DNA of 64,000 bases, from positions 62,001-126,000 of the forward strand of contig NZ_LBMW01000019.1 in the NCBI RefSeq assembly GCF_026168105.1. The letters are read 5' to 3'. Positions 25,135 through 33,883 of this stretch are shown in pieces. The notes below the pieces were generated by a model, which saw only the letters and a program-made list of their open reading frames with translations, was not told the origin of the DNA and did not search any database. A program made the translations under genes and the position numbers. The DNA comes from Streptomyces hygroscopicus (lineage in GTDB: Bacteria > Actinomycetota > Actinomycetes > Streptomycetales > Streptomycetaceae). How positions within the stretch are numbered: the stretch's first letter is position 1; every line of letters begins with the position of its first letter.

Positions 25135-27099
25135 ATGGTGCGGACCCTGGAGTACGGAGCGTGGCCCTCACCCCTCGACGCGGCACTCGCCGCCGCGCAC
25201 GACGGGCAGCCGGAATCGGTGGGCTTCGTCGGCGACGAGGCGTGGTGGACCGAGCCGCGCCCCGCCGAGGGAGGCCGCCGGGCGCTCGTCCGGCGCACGG
25301 CCGACGGTACGCGGGAGCCGGTGCTGCCCCCTCCCTGGAACGTGCGCAGCCGTGTCATGGAGTACGGCGGCCGGCCCTGGGCCGCGGTGATGCGCCCCGA
25401 GGGGCCGCTGGTGGTGTTCGTGCACTTCGCGGACCAGCGGCTGTACGCGTACGAGCCCGTGGACCCGGGCGCCGGGCCGTGTCCGCTCACCCCTCTGTCA
25501 CCGGTGGGCGGCGGACTGCGCTGGGTCGATCCGCAGCTGCATCCGGAGCGCGGCGAAGTGTGGTGTGTTCTGGAGGAGTTCACCGGCGACGGTCCTACGG
25601 ACGTCCGCCGGGTGGCCGTCGCCGTACCGCTGGACGGTTCGGCCGCACGGGACCGGAGCGCGGTGCGCGAACTCGCCGACGAGCGGCACCGGTTCGTCAC
25701 CGGGCCCCGCCTCTCGCCCGACGGACGGCACGCGCTCTGGCTCGCCTGGGATCATCCGCTCATGCCGTGGGACGGCACCGAGCTGATCGTCGCCGAGGTG
25801 ACCGGTGCCGGAACGCTCCGGGAGCCGCGCACGGTCGCGGGCGGCCCCGACGAGTCGATCGCCCAGGCCGAGTGGGCGTTCGACGGCTCCCTGCTGTACT
25901 CCAGCGACCGTACGGGATGGTGGAACCTCTACCGCGACGGCGTGCCCCTGTGCCCCCGCGAGGAGGAGTTCGGCGGACCGCTTTGGAAGGTCGGGCTGCG
26001 CTGGTTCGCCCCCCTCGAGAACGGTCTGATCGCCGTTGTGCACGGCAGGGGCGCAAGCCGGCTCGGCGTCCTCGAACCGGACAGCGGCGACGTGGTCGAC
26101 TCGGCCGGCCCCTGGACCGAGTTCGCCGCCACGCTCGCCGTGCACGGCACCCGCATCATCGCCGTCGGCGCCGGCCCGCGCAGCATGTACGAGGTCGTCG
26201 AACTGGACTCCCGGACCGGCCGCGCCCGGGTGATCGGCGCCGCCCACGACGACCCGGTGGACCCCGCGTACTACCCGGAACCGCGCATCCGCACCTTCAC
26301 CGGCCCGGGCGGACGCGAGATCCACGCCCACATCTACCCGCCGCACCACCCGGTCCACGTCGGGCCCCACCACGAGCTGCCCCCGTACGTGGTGTGGGCG
26401 CACGGCGGCCCCACGGACCGCTGCCCGCTCGTCCTCGACCTGGAGATCGCGTACTTCACCTCGCGCGGCATCGGCGTCGCCGCCGTCGACTACGGCGGCT
26501 CCACGGGGTACGGACGGGAGTACCGCAACCGGCTGCGCGAGCAGTGGGGCGTCGTCGACGTCGAGGACTGCGCGGCCGTCGCGCTCGCCCTCGCCGACGA
26601 GGGCACCGCGGACCGTGACCGGCTCGCCGTGCGCGGAGGCAGCGCGGGCGGCTGGACGACGGCCGTCTCCCTGACGGCGACCGACGTGTACGCCTGCGGC
26701 ACGATCCTCTACCCGGTCCTGGACCCGGCGAGCTGGGGCGCGGGGGAGACCCACGACTTCGAGTCCCGGTACACGGACACCCTGGTCGGGCCGTACGCCG
26801 AGGTGCCCGGCCGGTACGCCGAGCGGTCGCCCCTGGAGCACGCCGACCGGATCACCGTGCCCTTCCTCCTGTTGCAGGGGCTCGACGACGCCGTCTGTCC
26901 GCCCGCGCAGTGCGAGCGGTTCCTGGCCCGGCTGGCGGGGCGGCGGATCGCGCACGCCTACATCGCCTTCGAGGGGGAGGGGCACGGCTTCAGGCGGGCT
27001 GAGACCATGGTGCGCGTCCTGGAGGCCGAGCTGTCCCTGTACGCGCAGGTCTTCGGGCTGAACCCGCCCGGCACACCCACCCTGGAGCTCACCAAGTGA
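25135..27099 (+). CDS. S9-family prolyl oligopeptidase-type serine peptidase
   Basis: The 654-residue protein has an N-terminal beta-propeller (about 1-390; repeats such as LSPDGRHALWLAWDHP) and a C-terminal alpha/beta hydrolase. The catalytic triad reads as Ser503 (RGGSAGGW), Asp584 or 585 (GLDDAVCPP) and His617 (GEGHGFR). No signal peptide is visible, so it acts in the cytosol on short peptides able to enter the propeller. ATG start with GGGAGAAGG upstream. It follows the M20 gene by 13 bp, and its stop overlaps the next start. Confidence 0.92.
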   Translation: MVRTLEYGAWPSPLDAALAAAHDGQPESVGFVGDEAWWTEPRPAEGGRRALVRRTADGTREPVLPPPWNVRSRVMEYGGRPWAAVMRPEGPLVVFVHFADQRLYAYEPVDPGAGPCPLTPLSPVGGGLRWVDPQLHPERGEVWCVLEEFTGDGPTDVRRVAVAVPLDGSAARDRSAVRELADERHRFVTGPRLSPDGRHALWLAWDHPLMPWDGTELIVAEVTGAGTLREPRTVAGGPDESIAQAEWAFDGSLLYSSDRTGWWNLYRDGVPLCPREEEFGGPLWKVGLRWFAPLENGLIAVVHGRGASRLGVLEPDSGDVVDSAGPWTEFAATLAVHGTRIIAVGAGPRSMYEVVELDSRTGRARVIGAAHDDPVDPAYYPEPRIRTFTGPGGREIHAHIYPPHHPVHVGPHHELPPYVVWAHGGPTDRCPLVLDLEIAYFTSRGIGVAAVDYGGSTGYGREYRNRLREQWGVVDVEDCAAVALALADEGTADRDRLAVRGGSAGGWTTAVSLTATDVYACGTILYPVLDPASWGAGETHDFESRYTDTLVGPYAEVPGRYAERSPLEHADRITVPFLLLQGLDDAVCPPAQCERFLARLAGRRIAHAYIAFEGEGHGFRRAETMVRVLEAELSLYAQVFGLNPPGTPTLELTK

Positions 27100-28019
27100 C
27101 ACCCCTCGTACGGCCGCCCAGACTCGCCCCCGGTGCCCGGGTGGCCGTTGTCGCGACCAGCGGGCCCGTGCCCGAGGAGCGGCTCGCGGCCGGGCTCGAC
27201 ATCCTGCGTGCCTGGGACCTGGAGCCCGTCGTGGCCCCGCACGTCCTCGACCGCCACCCCGACTTCCCCTACCTCGCGGGCGGTGACGCCGGCCGGGCCG
27301 CCGACTTCCAGGCCGCGTGGTGCGACCCGGAGGTGTCCGCCGTGCTGTGCGCCCGGGGCGGATACGGGGCGCAACGCATGGTGGACCTGCTCGACTGGGA
27401 CGCGCTGCGGGCCGCCGGACCCAAGGTGCTGGTCGGCTTCAGCGACATCACCGCGCTGCACGAGGCGTTCGCGGTCCGGCTGGGCCTGGCCACGCTGCAC
27501 GGGCCGATGGTGGCGGCCGTCGACTTCCTCAAGAACACGCGGACGCAGGAGCATCTGCGGGCGACGCTGTTCGAACCGGAGTCGGTTCGGACCATCACGT
27601 CAGGCGGAGCCGCGCTCGTGCCCGGCCGCGCCCGCGGTGTCACCCTGGGCGGCTGCCTGAGCCTGCTCACCTCGGAACTCGGCACGCCCCACGCCAGGCC
27701 CGGGGCCCGGGGAGGGCTGCTGCTGATCGAGGACGTGGGCGAGGAGGCGTACCGGATCGACCGGATCCTCACCCAGCTCCTGCGCTCCGGATGGCTCGAC
27801 GGGGTCACCGGGATCGCGCTCGGCTCATGGGAGGGATGCGGCCCGTACGAGCTGCTGCGCGAGGTTCTCGTCGACCGGCTCGGCGGCCTCGGGGTGCCGG
27901 TGGTGGAGGAGTTCGGATTCGGGCACGGCGAGGGTGCGTTGACGATTCCGTTCGGGGTGCCGGCGGAACTGGACGCGCAGGCGGGGACGTTGACGCTTCA
28001 GGTGCCGGCGCTGGTGTAG
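27096..28019 (+). CDS. S66-family LD-carboxypeptidase
   Basis: The 307-residue protein shows the S66 (LdcA/MccF) pattern: ARGGYGAQRM, nucleophile Ser116 in VGFSDITALHEA, the Glu strand LLLIEDVGEEAYRIDR and the catalytic His in FGFGHGEGA. LdcA removes D-Ala from murein tetrapeptides in the cytosol during cell-wall recycling; MccF-type relatives cleave peptide antibiotics instead. A GTG start overlaps the S9 peptidase stop by 4 bp. As fourth gene of the peptidase operon, it supports a role in murein or D-amino-acid peptide recycling. Confidence 0.9.
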   Translation: MTPLVRPPRLAPGARVAVVATSGPVPEERLAAGLDILRAWDLEPVVAPHVLDRHPDFPYLAGGDAGRAADFQAAWCDPEVSAVLCARGGYGAQRMVDLLDWDALRAAGPKVLVGFSDITALHEAFAVRLGLATLHGPMVAAVDFLKNTRTQEHLRATLFEPESVRTITSGGAALVPGRARGVTLGGCLSLLTSELGTPHARPGARGGLLLIEDVGEEAYRIDRILTQLLRSGWLDGVTGIALGSWEGCGPYELLREVLVDRLGGLGVPVVEEFGFGHGEGALTIPFGVPAELDAQAGTLTLQVPALV

Positions 28020-28413
28020 CCGCCCGGAGCCTGGACACGTGGCCGACGTGGCCCTCGCTCCGTCCACGGTCCTCCACCACCTCGAGGCCCACGGCCACTG
28101 TCTCCCCCCGTGCGCGCCTGTGCCCGGTCCGACCGCCCCGGCCTTGCGCGCAAGAACCCGACGACGTGTGCGCCCCCACCACGCGCCCCCGGCAGCCACG
28201 CTGAGCCCGTCACCCGTCCGGCCCTCACCGGCCGGGCGGCGCGGCCGTTCGCCGTTCATCCTGGTCCTATGAGCCCGAAGACCTCCCGGAGGACCGGGAC
28301 GAGTGGCGGGACGAGCCAGGGACGGCGGCCGTGGCTGACGTCCCGGAGGGCCGCCGTGCGGGCCTCTCGTCGTCAGTGGGCGCGGCTGACCCCCGCTCGC
28401 GTACGCTGACGCC
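28020..28413. other. Intergenic region, no convincing gene
   Basis: 394 bp between the peptidase operon and the acetyltransferase. An ATG near 28269 opens a 46-codon, very Arg-rich frame without ribosome-binding site; I treat it as chance. No clear hairpin was found. Confidence 0.4.
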
Positions 28414-28959
28414 GTGCCGGAGACCAGTGGATATCTCGCCGAGGGGCCCCGCGTGGGCATACGTCACTTCACGCGGGAGGACGGCGCGGAGTTCACCGCC
28501 CGGGCACGGGAGAGCAGGGACCTGCACCAACCCTGGCTGTCCCCGCCGCTCACCGCCGAGGCGTACGCCGCCTACGCCGGCCGGCTCATCGAGGACCCGA
28601 CGAAGGCGGGCTTCCTGGTGTGCGAGAAGGACGGCGGAGGCATCGTCGGCTTCATCAACATCAACAACATCGTCGAGGGCGGCTTTCTGTGCGGCGCCCT
28701 CGGGTACGGCGCCTTCGCGCACGCCGCCGGGCGCGGTCTGATGGCGCAGGGCCTCGACCTCGTGGTGCGGTACGCGTTCGGGCCCATGGGACTGCACCGG
28801 CTGGAGATCAATGTGCAGCCCGGCAACGCCGCCTCCATCGCTCTCGCCCGGCGCTGCGGCTTCCGGCTGGAGGGCTTCTCACCGGACATGATCTACGTCG
28901 ACGGGGCCTGGCGGGACCACGAGCGCTGGGCCATCACCGCCGAGATGGTCCGGAAGTGA
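28414..28959 (+). CDS. GNAT-family N-acetyltransferase (RimJ/RimL type)
   Basis: The 181-residue protein has the GNAT fold: an N-terminal VGIRHFTREDGAEF strand-helix, the acceptor-side GIVGFININNIV, the acetyl-CoA loop region AFAHAAGRGLMAQGLDLVVRYAF and the late LEINVQPGNAASIALARRCGF (split by eye), typical of RimJ/RimL-like enzymes that acetylate protein N-termini or small amines. Start GTG; no Shine-Dalgarno is obvious. It stands alone, convergent with the transporter gene. Substrate unknown. Confidence 0.88.
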   Translation: MPETSGYLAEGPRVGIRHFTREDGAEFTARARESRDLHQPWLSPPLTAEAYAAYAGRLIEDPTKAGFLVCEKDGGGIVGFININNIVEGGFLCGALGYGAFAHAAGRGLMAQGLDLVVRYAFGPMGLHRLEINVQPGNAASIALARRCGFRLEGFSPDMIYVDGAWRDHERWAITAEMVRK

Positions 28960-29003
28960 ACCGCCTAGGCGCCGACGTGGTCCCGCACCTCTCCGGCCCG
29001 GCC

Positions 29004-30737
29004 TCAGCCCGCGGATCGCACGGTCGGCATGGCGACGCCGACCGGGCCGGCACCCGCGCCGCTTTTGCAGGAGTCATGGCAGTCCTTCTCCAGACTGCAG
29101 CACAGTGAGCAGATCGCCCCGGAGTGGAACGGGCAGCCCGCCATGTCGGGCCGCTCGAAGGTGTCCGCGCACACCGAGCAGGTGAGCGTCGCCGCCGACG
29201 GCAGCCCCTGCGCGTCGAGCAGCGGCTCCTCGAGGCCGTCGCGGCGGGCGATGTAGTACCTGCCCCGGGTCACCACCGCGAACAGCGGGGAGAGCACCAT
29301 CGCCAGCAACAGTGCGATGAAGGGTGAGTACGCCTTGCCCAGGGCCCCGAACACGTCGAAGTACGCGGCGATGGAGACCGCCGAGGCGATCAGCATCGAG
29401 CCGAAGCCGACCGGGTTGAAGTGGTACAGGTGGGCCCGTTTGAACTCGATGTACGACGGGCTGAGCTTCAGGGGCTTGTTGATCACCAGGTCGGCCACGA
29501 CCGCCCCGATCCACGCGATGGCGACGTTCGAGTAGAACCCCAGCACCGTGTTGAGGAAACCGAACACGCCGCCTTCCATCAGCGCGAGCGCGATGCCCAC
29601 GTTGAGGAAGATGTAGACCACGCGCCCGGGGTGCCGGTGGGTGAGCCGGGAGAAGAAGTTCGACCAGGACAGCGAGCCCGAGTACGCGTTCGTTGAGTTG
29701 ATCTTGATCTGGGAAAGGATCACGAAGAACGTCGCCAGGCCGAGGGCGACCGGCGCCGCAAAGGTCCGGAAACCGTGCACGTACTGCTGGATGGGCTCGT
29801 TCGCCTTGGCCAGGCCCACGCTGCCGGCGATGTAGAAGGCCAGGAACGCCCCGCCGATCTGCTTCGCCGCGCCGAGCACCACCCACCCCGGGCCGGCGGA
29901 GAGCACCGCGCCCCACCACTTCCTCGCGTTCTCCGGCGTCTTGTCGGGCATGAAACGGAGGTAGTCGACCTGCTCGCCGATCTGCGCGATCAGCGACAGC
30001 GCCACGCCCGCGCCCGCGCCGACGCCCAGGAGGCCGATGCCGGAACCGGTCGGGGAGTCACCGGCGAAGTGGGTGAACTCAGAGAACTTCCCCGGCTGCT
30101 GGATCGCGATGGACACGAACGGCGCGACCATGAGGACCAGCCAGATCGGCTGCGTCCACACCTGCATCTTCGACAGCGCGGTCATGCCGTAGACCACCAG
30201 CGGCAGAATGATCAGCGAGCAGACGAGGTAACCCACGGCCAGCGGGATGTGCAGGCCCAATTCCAGGGCCTGCGCCATGATCGAGCCTTCCAGGGCGAAG
30301 AAGATGAAGGTGAAGCTGGCGTAGATGACCGACGTCAGGGTCGAGCCCAGATAGCCGAAGCCGGCGCCCCTCGTCAGCAGGTCCATGTCGATGGAGTACT
30401 TCGCCGAGTAGTAAGAGACCGGGATGCCGGTGAGGAAGATGACCACCGCAGCGGCCAGGATCGCCACCATGGCGCTGGAGAAGCCGTGGGAGATGGCGAT
30501 CGAGCCGCCGATGGCGAAGTCCGCGAGATATGCGATACCGCCGAGGGCCGTGGTGGCGACCACGTACGGGGTCCAGCGGCGGAAGGACTTCGGGGCGTAC
30601 CGCAGCGAGTAGTCCTCCAGGGTGTCGTTCTGCGTCCAGCCGTTGTAGGTGCGGCCCGTCTCGCCGTCCTGCGCGGCGTTCGTGTCCGCCGCCGCCGGCG
30701 GGGACGTGGGTGCCTGGTTGTCGACCGTCTCCGTCAC
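29004..30737 (-). CDS. NCS1-family (cytosine/purine permease-like) transporter with Cys-rich C-terminal domain
   Basis: The 577-residue protein has about twelve transmembrane segments and NCS1 marks: the N-terminal Asn/Trp-rich RTYNGWTQNDTLEDYSLRYAP, a GGSIAISHGFSS helix and a KINSTNAYSGSLSWSNFF helix late in the protein. Such carriers import nucleobases, hydantoins, allantoin or thiamine with Na+ or H+. Unusually, the last ~50 residues form a cytosolic domain with eight Cys and two His (CSVC, then CPFH, ICSLCC, CHDSC), probably zinc-binding. I recall similar motifs behind transporter modules fused to histidine kinases, but no kinase is here. The GTG start at 30737 follows AGGAGGAAG. Confidence 0.88.
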   Translation of the reverse strand: MTETVDNQAPTSPPAAADTNAAQDGETGRTYNGWTQNDTLEDYSLRYAPKSFRRWTPYVVATTALGGIAYLADFAIGGSIAISHGFSSAMVAILAAAVVIFLTGIPVSYYSAKYSIDMDLLTRGAGFGYLGSTLTSVIYASFTFIFFALEGSIMAQALELGLHIPLAVGYLVCSLIILPLVVYGMTALSKMQVWTQPIWLVLMVAPFVSIAIQQPGKFSEFTHFAGDSPTGSGIGLLGVGAGAGVALSLIAQIGEQVDYLRFMPDKTPENARKWWGAVLSAGPGWVVLGAAKQIGGAFLAFYIAGSVGLAKANEPIQQYVHGFRTFAAPVALGLATFFVILSQIKINSTNAYSGSLSWSNFFSRLTHRHPGRVVYIFLNVGIALALMEGGVFGFLNTVLGFYSNVAIAWIGAVVADLVINKPLKLSPSYIEFKRAHLYHFNPVGFGSMLIASAVSIAAYFDVFGALGKAYSPFIALLLAMVLSPLFAVVTRGRYYIARRDGLEEPLLDAQGLPSAATLTCSVCADTFERPDMAGCPFHSGAICSLCCSLEKDCHDSCKSGAGAGPVGVAMPTVRSAG

Positions 30738-30757
30738 GACTCTTCCTCCTGGCATGC

Positions 30758-30792
30758 GGAAGTCACCTCCCGGACGACCCGGGAGGACTTCC
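30758..30792 (-). promoter_or_regulatory. Stem-loop in the transporter leader
   Basis: On the minus strand GGAAGT (30792-30787) and CCTCCCGG pair with CCGGGAGG and ACTTCC (to 30758), a 14-bp stem with a 2-nt bulge and a short loop. It lies about 10 nt upstream of the AGGAGG of the NCS1 gene, in position to influence translation or act as a protein-binding leader. Confidence 0.45.
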
Positions 30793-30921
30793 ACGGAAGA
30801 GTCCCGCCGCGATATTTCCCGGCCGTTTCGGAGCCTTTACGAAGCTCAGGGGATCGTTCGGCCTTTGCGGAATCCTGACCGGCCGGGCCCCTGGTCAGTT
30901 GATCGGCGGCCGGGGTTCCAT

Positions 30922-32892
30922 GTGGTGGTGACGACGATCCGACGTGACGCAGTGACGTTGCCCGCCGCGGAGTTGGGAGCGGACAATCCGCTGCCCCCGT
31001 TGCGGCCGCTGGACGAGGTGCACCGCATCGAGGACCGGGACAGGGAGGAACTGCCGCCCGACATGGCCCGGCAGATCGGCTACGCGCCCCTGCACAGCCT
31101 GCTGCCCGTGCGCGTCCGGGACGGCTACGGCAGAACGCGGGAACCGCGGCGCATCGACACCCTCGTGATCGAGAACAACCGGGTGCGCGTCACCGTGCTC
31201 CCCGGCCTCGGCGGGCGGATCGCGTCCCTCTTCCACAAGCCGACCGGGCGTGAACTCCTCTACCGCAACCTGGTGTTCCAGCCCGCCTGTTTCGCGCTCA
31301 ACGGCGCCTGGTTCTCCGGCGGCATCGAATGGAACATCGGCGCCACCGGCCACACCACCCTCTCCTGCTCACCCGTGCACGCGGCCACCGTCACCGCGCC
31401 CGACGGCGGCCGGATGCTGCGCCTGTGGGAGTGGGAGCGCCTGCGCGACCTGCCCTTCCAGGTCGACCTGTGGCTGCCCGAGGACTCCGACTTCCTCTAC
31501 GTGGGTGTCCGCGTCCGCAACCCGCACGAGGGGCCCGCGCCGGTGTACTGGTGGTCCAACATCGCCGTACCGGAGGAGTGCAGGGTCCTGGCCCCGGCCG
31601 AAGAGGCCTGGCACTTCGGCTACGAACGCCGACTGCACCGGGTGCCCGTGCCGTCGTACGACGGTGTCGACCGCACCTACCCCCTGAACAGCACCCACCC
31701 CGCCGACTACTTCTACGAGGTGCCCGACGGAAGGCGTCGCTGGATCGCCGCGCTAGGTGAGGACGGCCACGGGCTGGTGCAGACGTCGACCGACGCGCTG
31801 CGCGGGCGCAAGCTGTTCGTATGGGGCACCGGCACCGGCGGGCGCCGCTGGCAGGAGTGGCTCACCGAACCGGGGACCGGCGGCTACTGCGAGATACAGG
31901 CCGGACTCGCCCGCACCCAGCTGGAACACATGCGGCTGGACGCCGGGAGCGAGGTGTCCTGGCTGGAGGCGTACGGTCCGCTGAGCGCCGGGCGGGAAGG
32001 GGAGTGGGCGGCCGTCGTGCGCCGAACAGAGGCCCGGCTCGAAGCGGTCCTGCCGCGTGCCGAGGTCGCGTCCGCGTACGAGGCGTGGAAACCGTACGCC
32101 GACGCCGAACCCGGCGAGCCGCTCGCCGTGGGCTCCGGCTGGGGCGCGCTCGAAGTGCTGCGCACCGGCACAAAATTGCCCGGCACGCCCTTCGAGGAGT
32201 CGACGCTCGGAGACGCTCAGGCGCCCTGGCGGGAACTGCTGCAGTCCGGGTCGTTCCCCGAGCCGAGGCGGGTCGGGCCGCCGGGTGAGACGCTGGTGGC
32301 GCGGCACTGGAGGGACATGCTGGAAACCGCGCCCGCCCGGCCCCTGACGGAGTATCACCTCGGCGTTGCCCAGTGGCACTCGGGCGACAGGGCTCAAGCA
32401 GTGCGCAGTTGGGAGCGCGCCCTGCCCCTTGCGCCGTCGCTGTGGCCGCTGCTGCGCTGTCTCGCCGTCGCCGACCAGGAGGCGGCTCATCACGAACGAG
32501 CCGCCCACCGGTATGCCGAGGCCTTCGACGACCTGTGCCAGGAGCGGCGCGACGACGGGGAGAGCTGGACGGCCGCCACGGCGGCGCTCGGCCGCGAGGC
32601 GATCGAGGCTCTGCTTTCGGTGGGCCGCGCCGCGGACGCGCGCGCCGTGTGGCGGCGGCTGCACCCCGCGACCCGTGAACGTGGCCGCTTCCGGCTGATG
32701 GAGGCCCGGCTGCTGCTCGCCGAGGGCGACCGCGCGGGTGCCCGGGCCGTGTTCGACAGCGGGCTCGAGGTGGCGGACCTGCGGGAGGGCGAGGAGACGA
32801 TCGGCGAGCTGTGGGCCCGGATCACCGACGAGCCCCTCCCGGCGTGCCACGACTTCCGGATGCGGCCCGAGGACGCCGGCCGGGCCGGGTGA
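30922..32892 (+). CDS. DUF5107-domain protein with TPR-like C-terminus
   Basis: The ~656-residue protein has an N-terminal galactose-mutarotase-like beta domain (DUF5107; VTVLPGLGGRIASLFHKPTGRELLYRN split by eye; GGIEWNIGATGH; YWWSNIAVPE), reaching to about residue 370. A helical C-terminal half with TPR-like repeats follows (EYHLGVAQWHSGDRAQAV; LLRCLAVADQEAAHHERAA). The fold suggests carbohydrate binding or processing; no enzyme activity is established to my knowledge. Three GTG codons in a row at 30922-30930 can all be starts; the first has GGGG at the best distance. It is divergent from the NCS1 transporter. Confidence 0.8.
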   Translation: MVVTTIRRDAVTLPAAELGADNPLPPLRPLDEVHRIEDRDREELPPDMARQIGYAPLHSLLPVRVRDGYGRTREPRRIDTLVIENNRVRVTVLPGLGGRIASLFHKPTGRELLYRNLVFQPACFALNGAWFSGGIEWNIGATGHTTLSCSPVHAATVTAPDGGRMLRLWEWERLRDLPFQVDLWLPEDSDFLYVGVRVRNPHEGPAPVYWWSNIAVPEECRVLAPAEEAWHFGYERRLHRVPVPSYDGVDRTYPLNSTHPADYFYEVPDGRRRWIAALGEDGHGLVQTSTDALRGRKLFVWGTGTGGRRWQEWLTEPGTGGYCEIQAGLARTQLEHMRLDAGSEVSWLEAYGPLSAGREGEWAAVVRRTEARLEAVLPRAEVASAYEAWKPYADAEPGEPLAVGSGWGALEVLRTGTKLPGTPFEESTLGDAQAPWRELLQSGSFPEPRRVGPPGETLVARHWRDMLETAPARPLTEYHLGVAQWHSGDRAQAVRSWERALPLAPSLWPLLRCLAVADQEAAHHERAAHRYAEAFDDLCQERRDDGESWTAATAALGREAIEALLSVGRAADARAVWRRLHPATRERGRFRLMEARLLLAEGDRAGARAVFDSGLEVADLREGEETIGELWARITDEPLPACHDFRMRPEDAGRAG

Positions 32893-32918
32893 GCCGCCGG
32901 TCGGCGGCCTGGGACCGC

Positions 32919-33272
32919 CTACGCCGCCGGCCCGCGGTCCACGTACTCGTACACCGCCCCGTCCGGATGTGCCGCGATCAGGTTCCGGCCCACCGGCGTC
33001 GCCACCGGCCCCGCGATGATGCGGGCGCCGAGGTCGGTCAGCACCCGGTGGGCCTCGTCCACGTCCTTGACGGCGATCGTCGCCGCCACCTTCCGCAGGA
33101 CCTCGAGCTGGGACTCGGGCCCGCTCATCAGCAGGAAGCAGCCGACCGCCGCCACCTGGACACCGCCGCGCTCGAACCGGAGAGCTCTGCCGCCCGCGAG
33201 GCGTTCGTAGAAGGGGACCGAGGTCTCCAGATCGTCGACGCAGATACGCAGCGAGGCTCCCAGAATCTCCAT
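32919..33272 (-). CDS. VOC-family (glyoxalase/bleomycin-resistance fold) protein
   Basis: The 117-residue protein has one betaalphabetabetabeta repeat pair typical of VOC proteins: start MEILGASLRICVDDLETS VPFYERL, then VAATIAVKDVDEAHRVLTDLGARII and the end HPDGAVYEYVD with a possible metal Glu. Members bind metals and act on small molecules or bind drugs; function here is unknown. The ATG at 33272 is preferred since the fold begins there. It is a single gene, convergent with the DUF5107 gene 26 bp away. Confidence 0.85.
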   Translation of the reverse strand: MEILGASLRICVDDLETSVPFYERLAGGRALRFERGGVQVAAVGCFLLMSGPESQLEVLRKVAATIAVKDVDEAHRVLTDLGARIIAGPVATPVGRNLIAAHPDGAVYEYVDRGPAA

Positions 33273-33342
33273 GCGCACGAGCCTAGTTGGGGCCGGGGTG
33301 GGGAGGAGATCGTTTCGCATCGATCCCCCGCGCACACACGGC

Positions 33343-33367
33343 GTTACGGGCGCCCGGGCCCGGGTAC
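33343..33367 (+). promoter_or_regulatory. SigB-like promoter
   Basis: GTTA at 33343-33346, 15-bp spacer, GGGTAC at 33362-33367. It fits the Streptomyces SigB-type pattern GTTT-N14-16-GGGTAY. The ATG of the next gene lies only 9 bp on, so the transcript would be almost leaderless. Confidence 0.55.
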
Positions 33368-33376
33368 CCGGCGGGC

Positions 33377-33880
33377 ATGAACCGCTTGGATCATCTGGAA
33401 CATCTGGACAAGGACCTGGTAGACGAACTGGCGCAGGTGGCCCGTGAGGCCGTCCGCGACGAACTGCGCGAGCAGACGCGCAAGCAGCGCCGCACGGCCG
33501 CGCTGTACGCCGCGTCCGGCGCCGTGGGCCTGTACGCGGGCGCCGCGCTGGCGCTCGCCCTCGGCCTGGCGCTGGCGCTCGTCCTGCCCGGCTGGGCCGG
33601 CGCGCTGATCACGGCGGCGGTGCTGGGCGTGGCCGCGTATCTGCTGCGCGGCGCCGCCCGTTCCGGGGGCGGCCACGAAGCCGCTCCGCACGGCGCCGGA
33701 GGCCGGGTCATCGGGGGCAGGGCGCCCGCCACGCCGCCGACCGGCCTCGGAATGCCGTACCCGCCCGTGCCCCCCCACGCGCCCGGGGCTCCGGGGACGA
33801 GTGCTCCGACGCCGGGTGTCCCCGACGCGGCGGCGCCCGGAGCCGGGGAGCCCGGAGCGTCGCACCACCGGGGCCGGTGA
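33377..33880 (+). CDS. Phage-holin-superfamily (Act-holin-like) membrane protein
   Basis: The 167-residue protein has a charged N-terminal amphipathic region (residues 1-40, heptad-like E/R pattern), two transmembrane helices (about 45-68 and 72-92) and a Pro/Gly/Ala-rich cytosolic or wall-side tail. This matches the actinobacterial 'phage holin family' group (DUF1469-like), which in chromosomes is a small membrane-stress or envelope protein rather than a lysis factor. It follows a SigB-like promoter and is 3 bp from the SDR gene, so the two form an operon. Confidence 0.75.
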   Translation: MNRLDHLEHLDKDLVDELAQVAREAVRDELREQTRKQRRTAALYAASGAVGLYAGAALALALGLALALVLPGWAGALITAAVLGVAAYLLRGAARSGGGHEAAPHGAGGRVIGGRAPATPPTGLGMPYPPVPPHAPGAPGTSAPTPGVPDAAAPGAGEPGASHHRGR

Positions 33881-33883
33881 GCG

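Noticed and set aside
24300..25700. Long open frames opposite the M20 and S9 peptidase genes
   Set aside because: They are antisense artefacts of high GC; no motif, poor codon bias and no ribosome-binding site.
28110..28409. Small Arg-rich open frames between S66 and GNAT genes
   Set aside because: No ribosome-binding site, extreme composition and no similarity that I recognise.
30758..30792. Mini-ykkC (guanidine-II) riboswitch
   Set aside because: It needs two hairpins with ACGR loops on the transcribed strand; there is one hairpin and its sense-strand loop is UCGU.
30649..30921. Upstream extension of the DUF5107 gene
   Set aside because: It overlaps the NCS1 gene start and leader hairpin on the other strand and has no protein-like composition.
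33377..33880. Holin-like gene as sign of a prophage
   Set aside because: No lysin, capsid or integrase genes nearby; the family is common in Streptomyces chromosomes beside stress genes.
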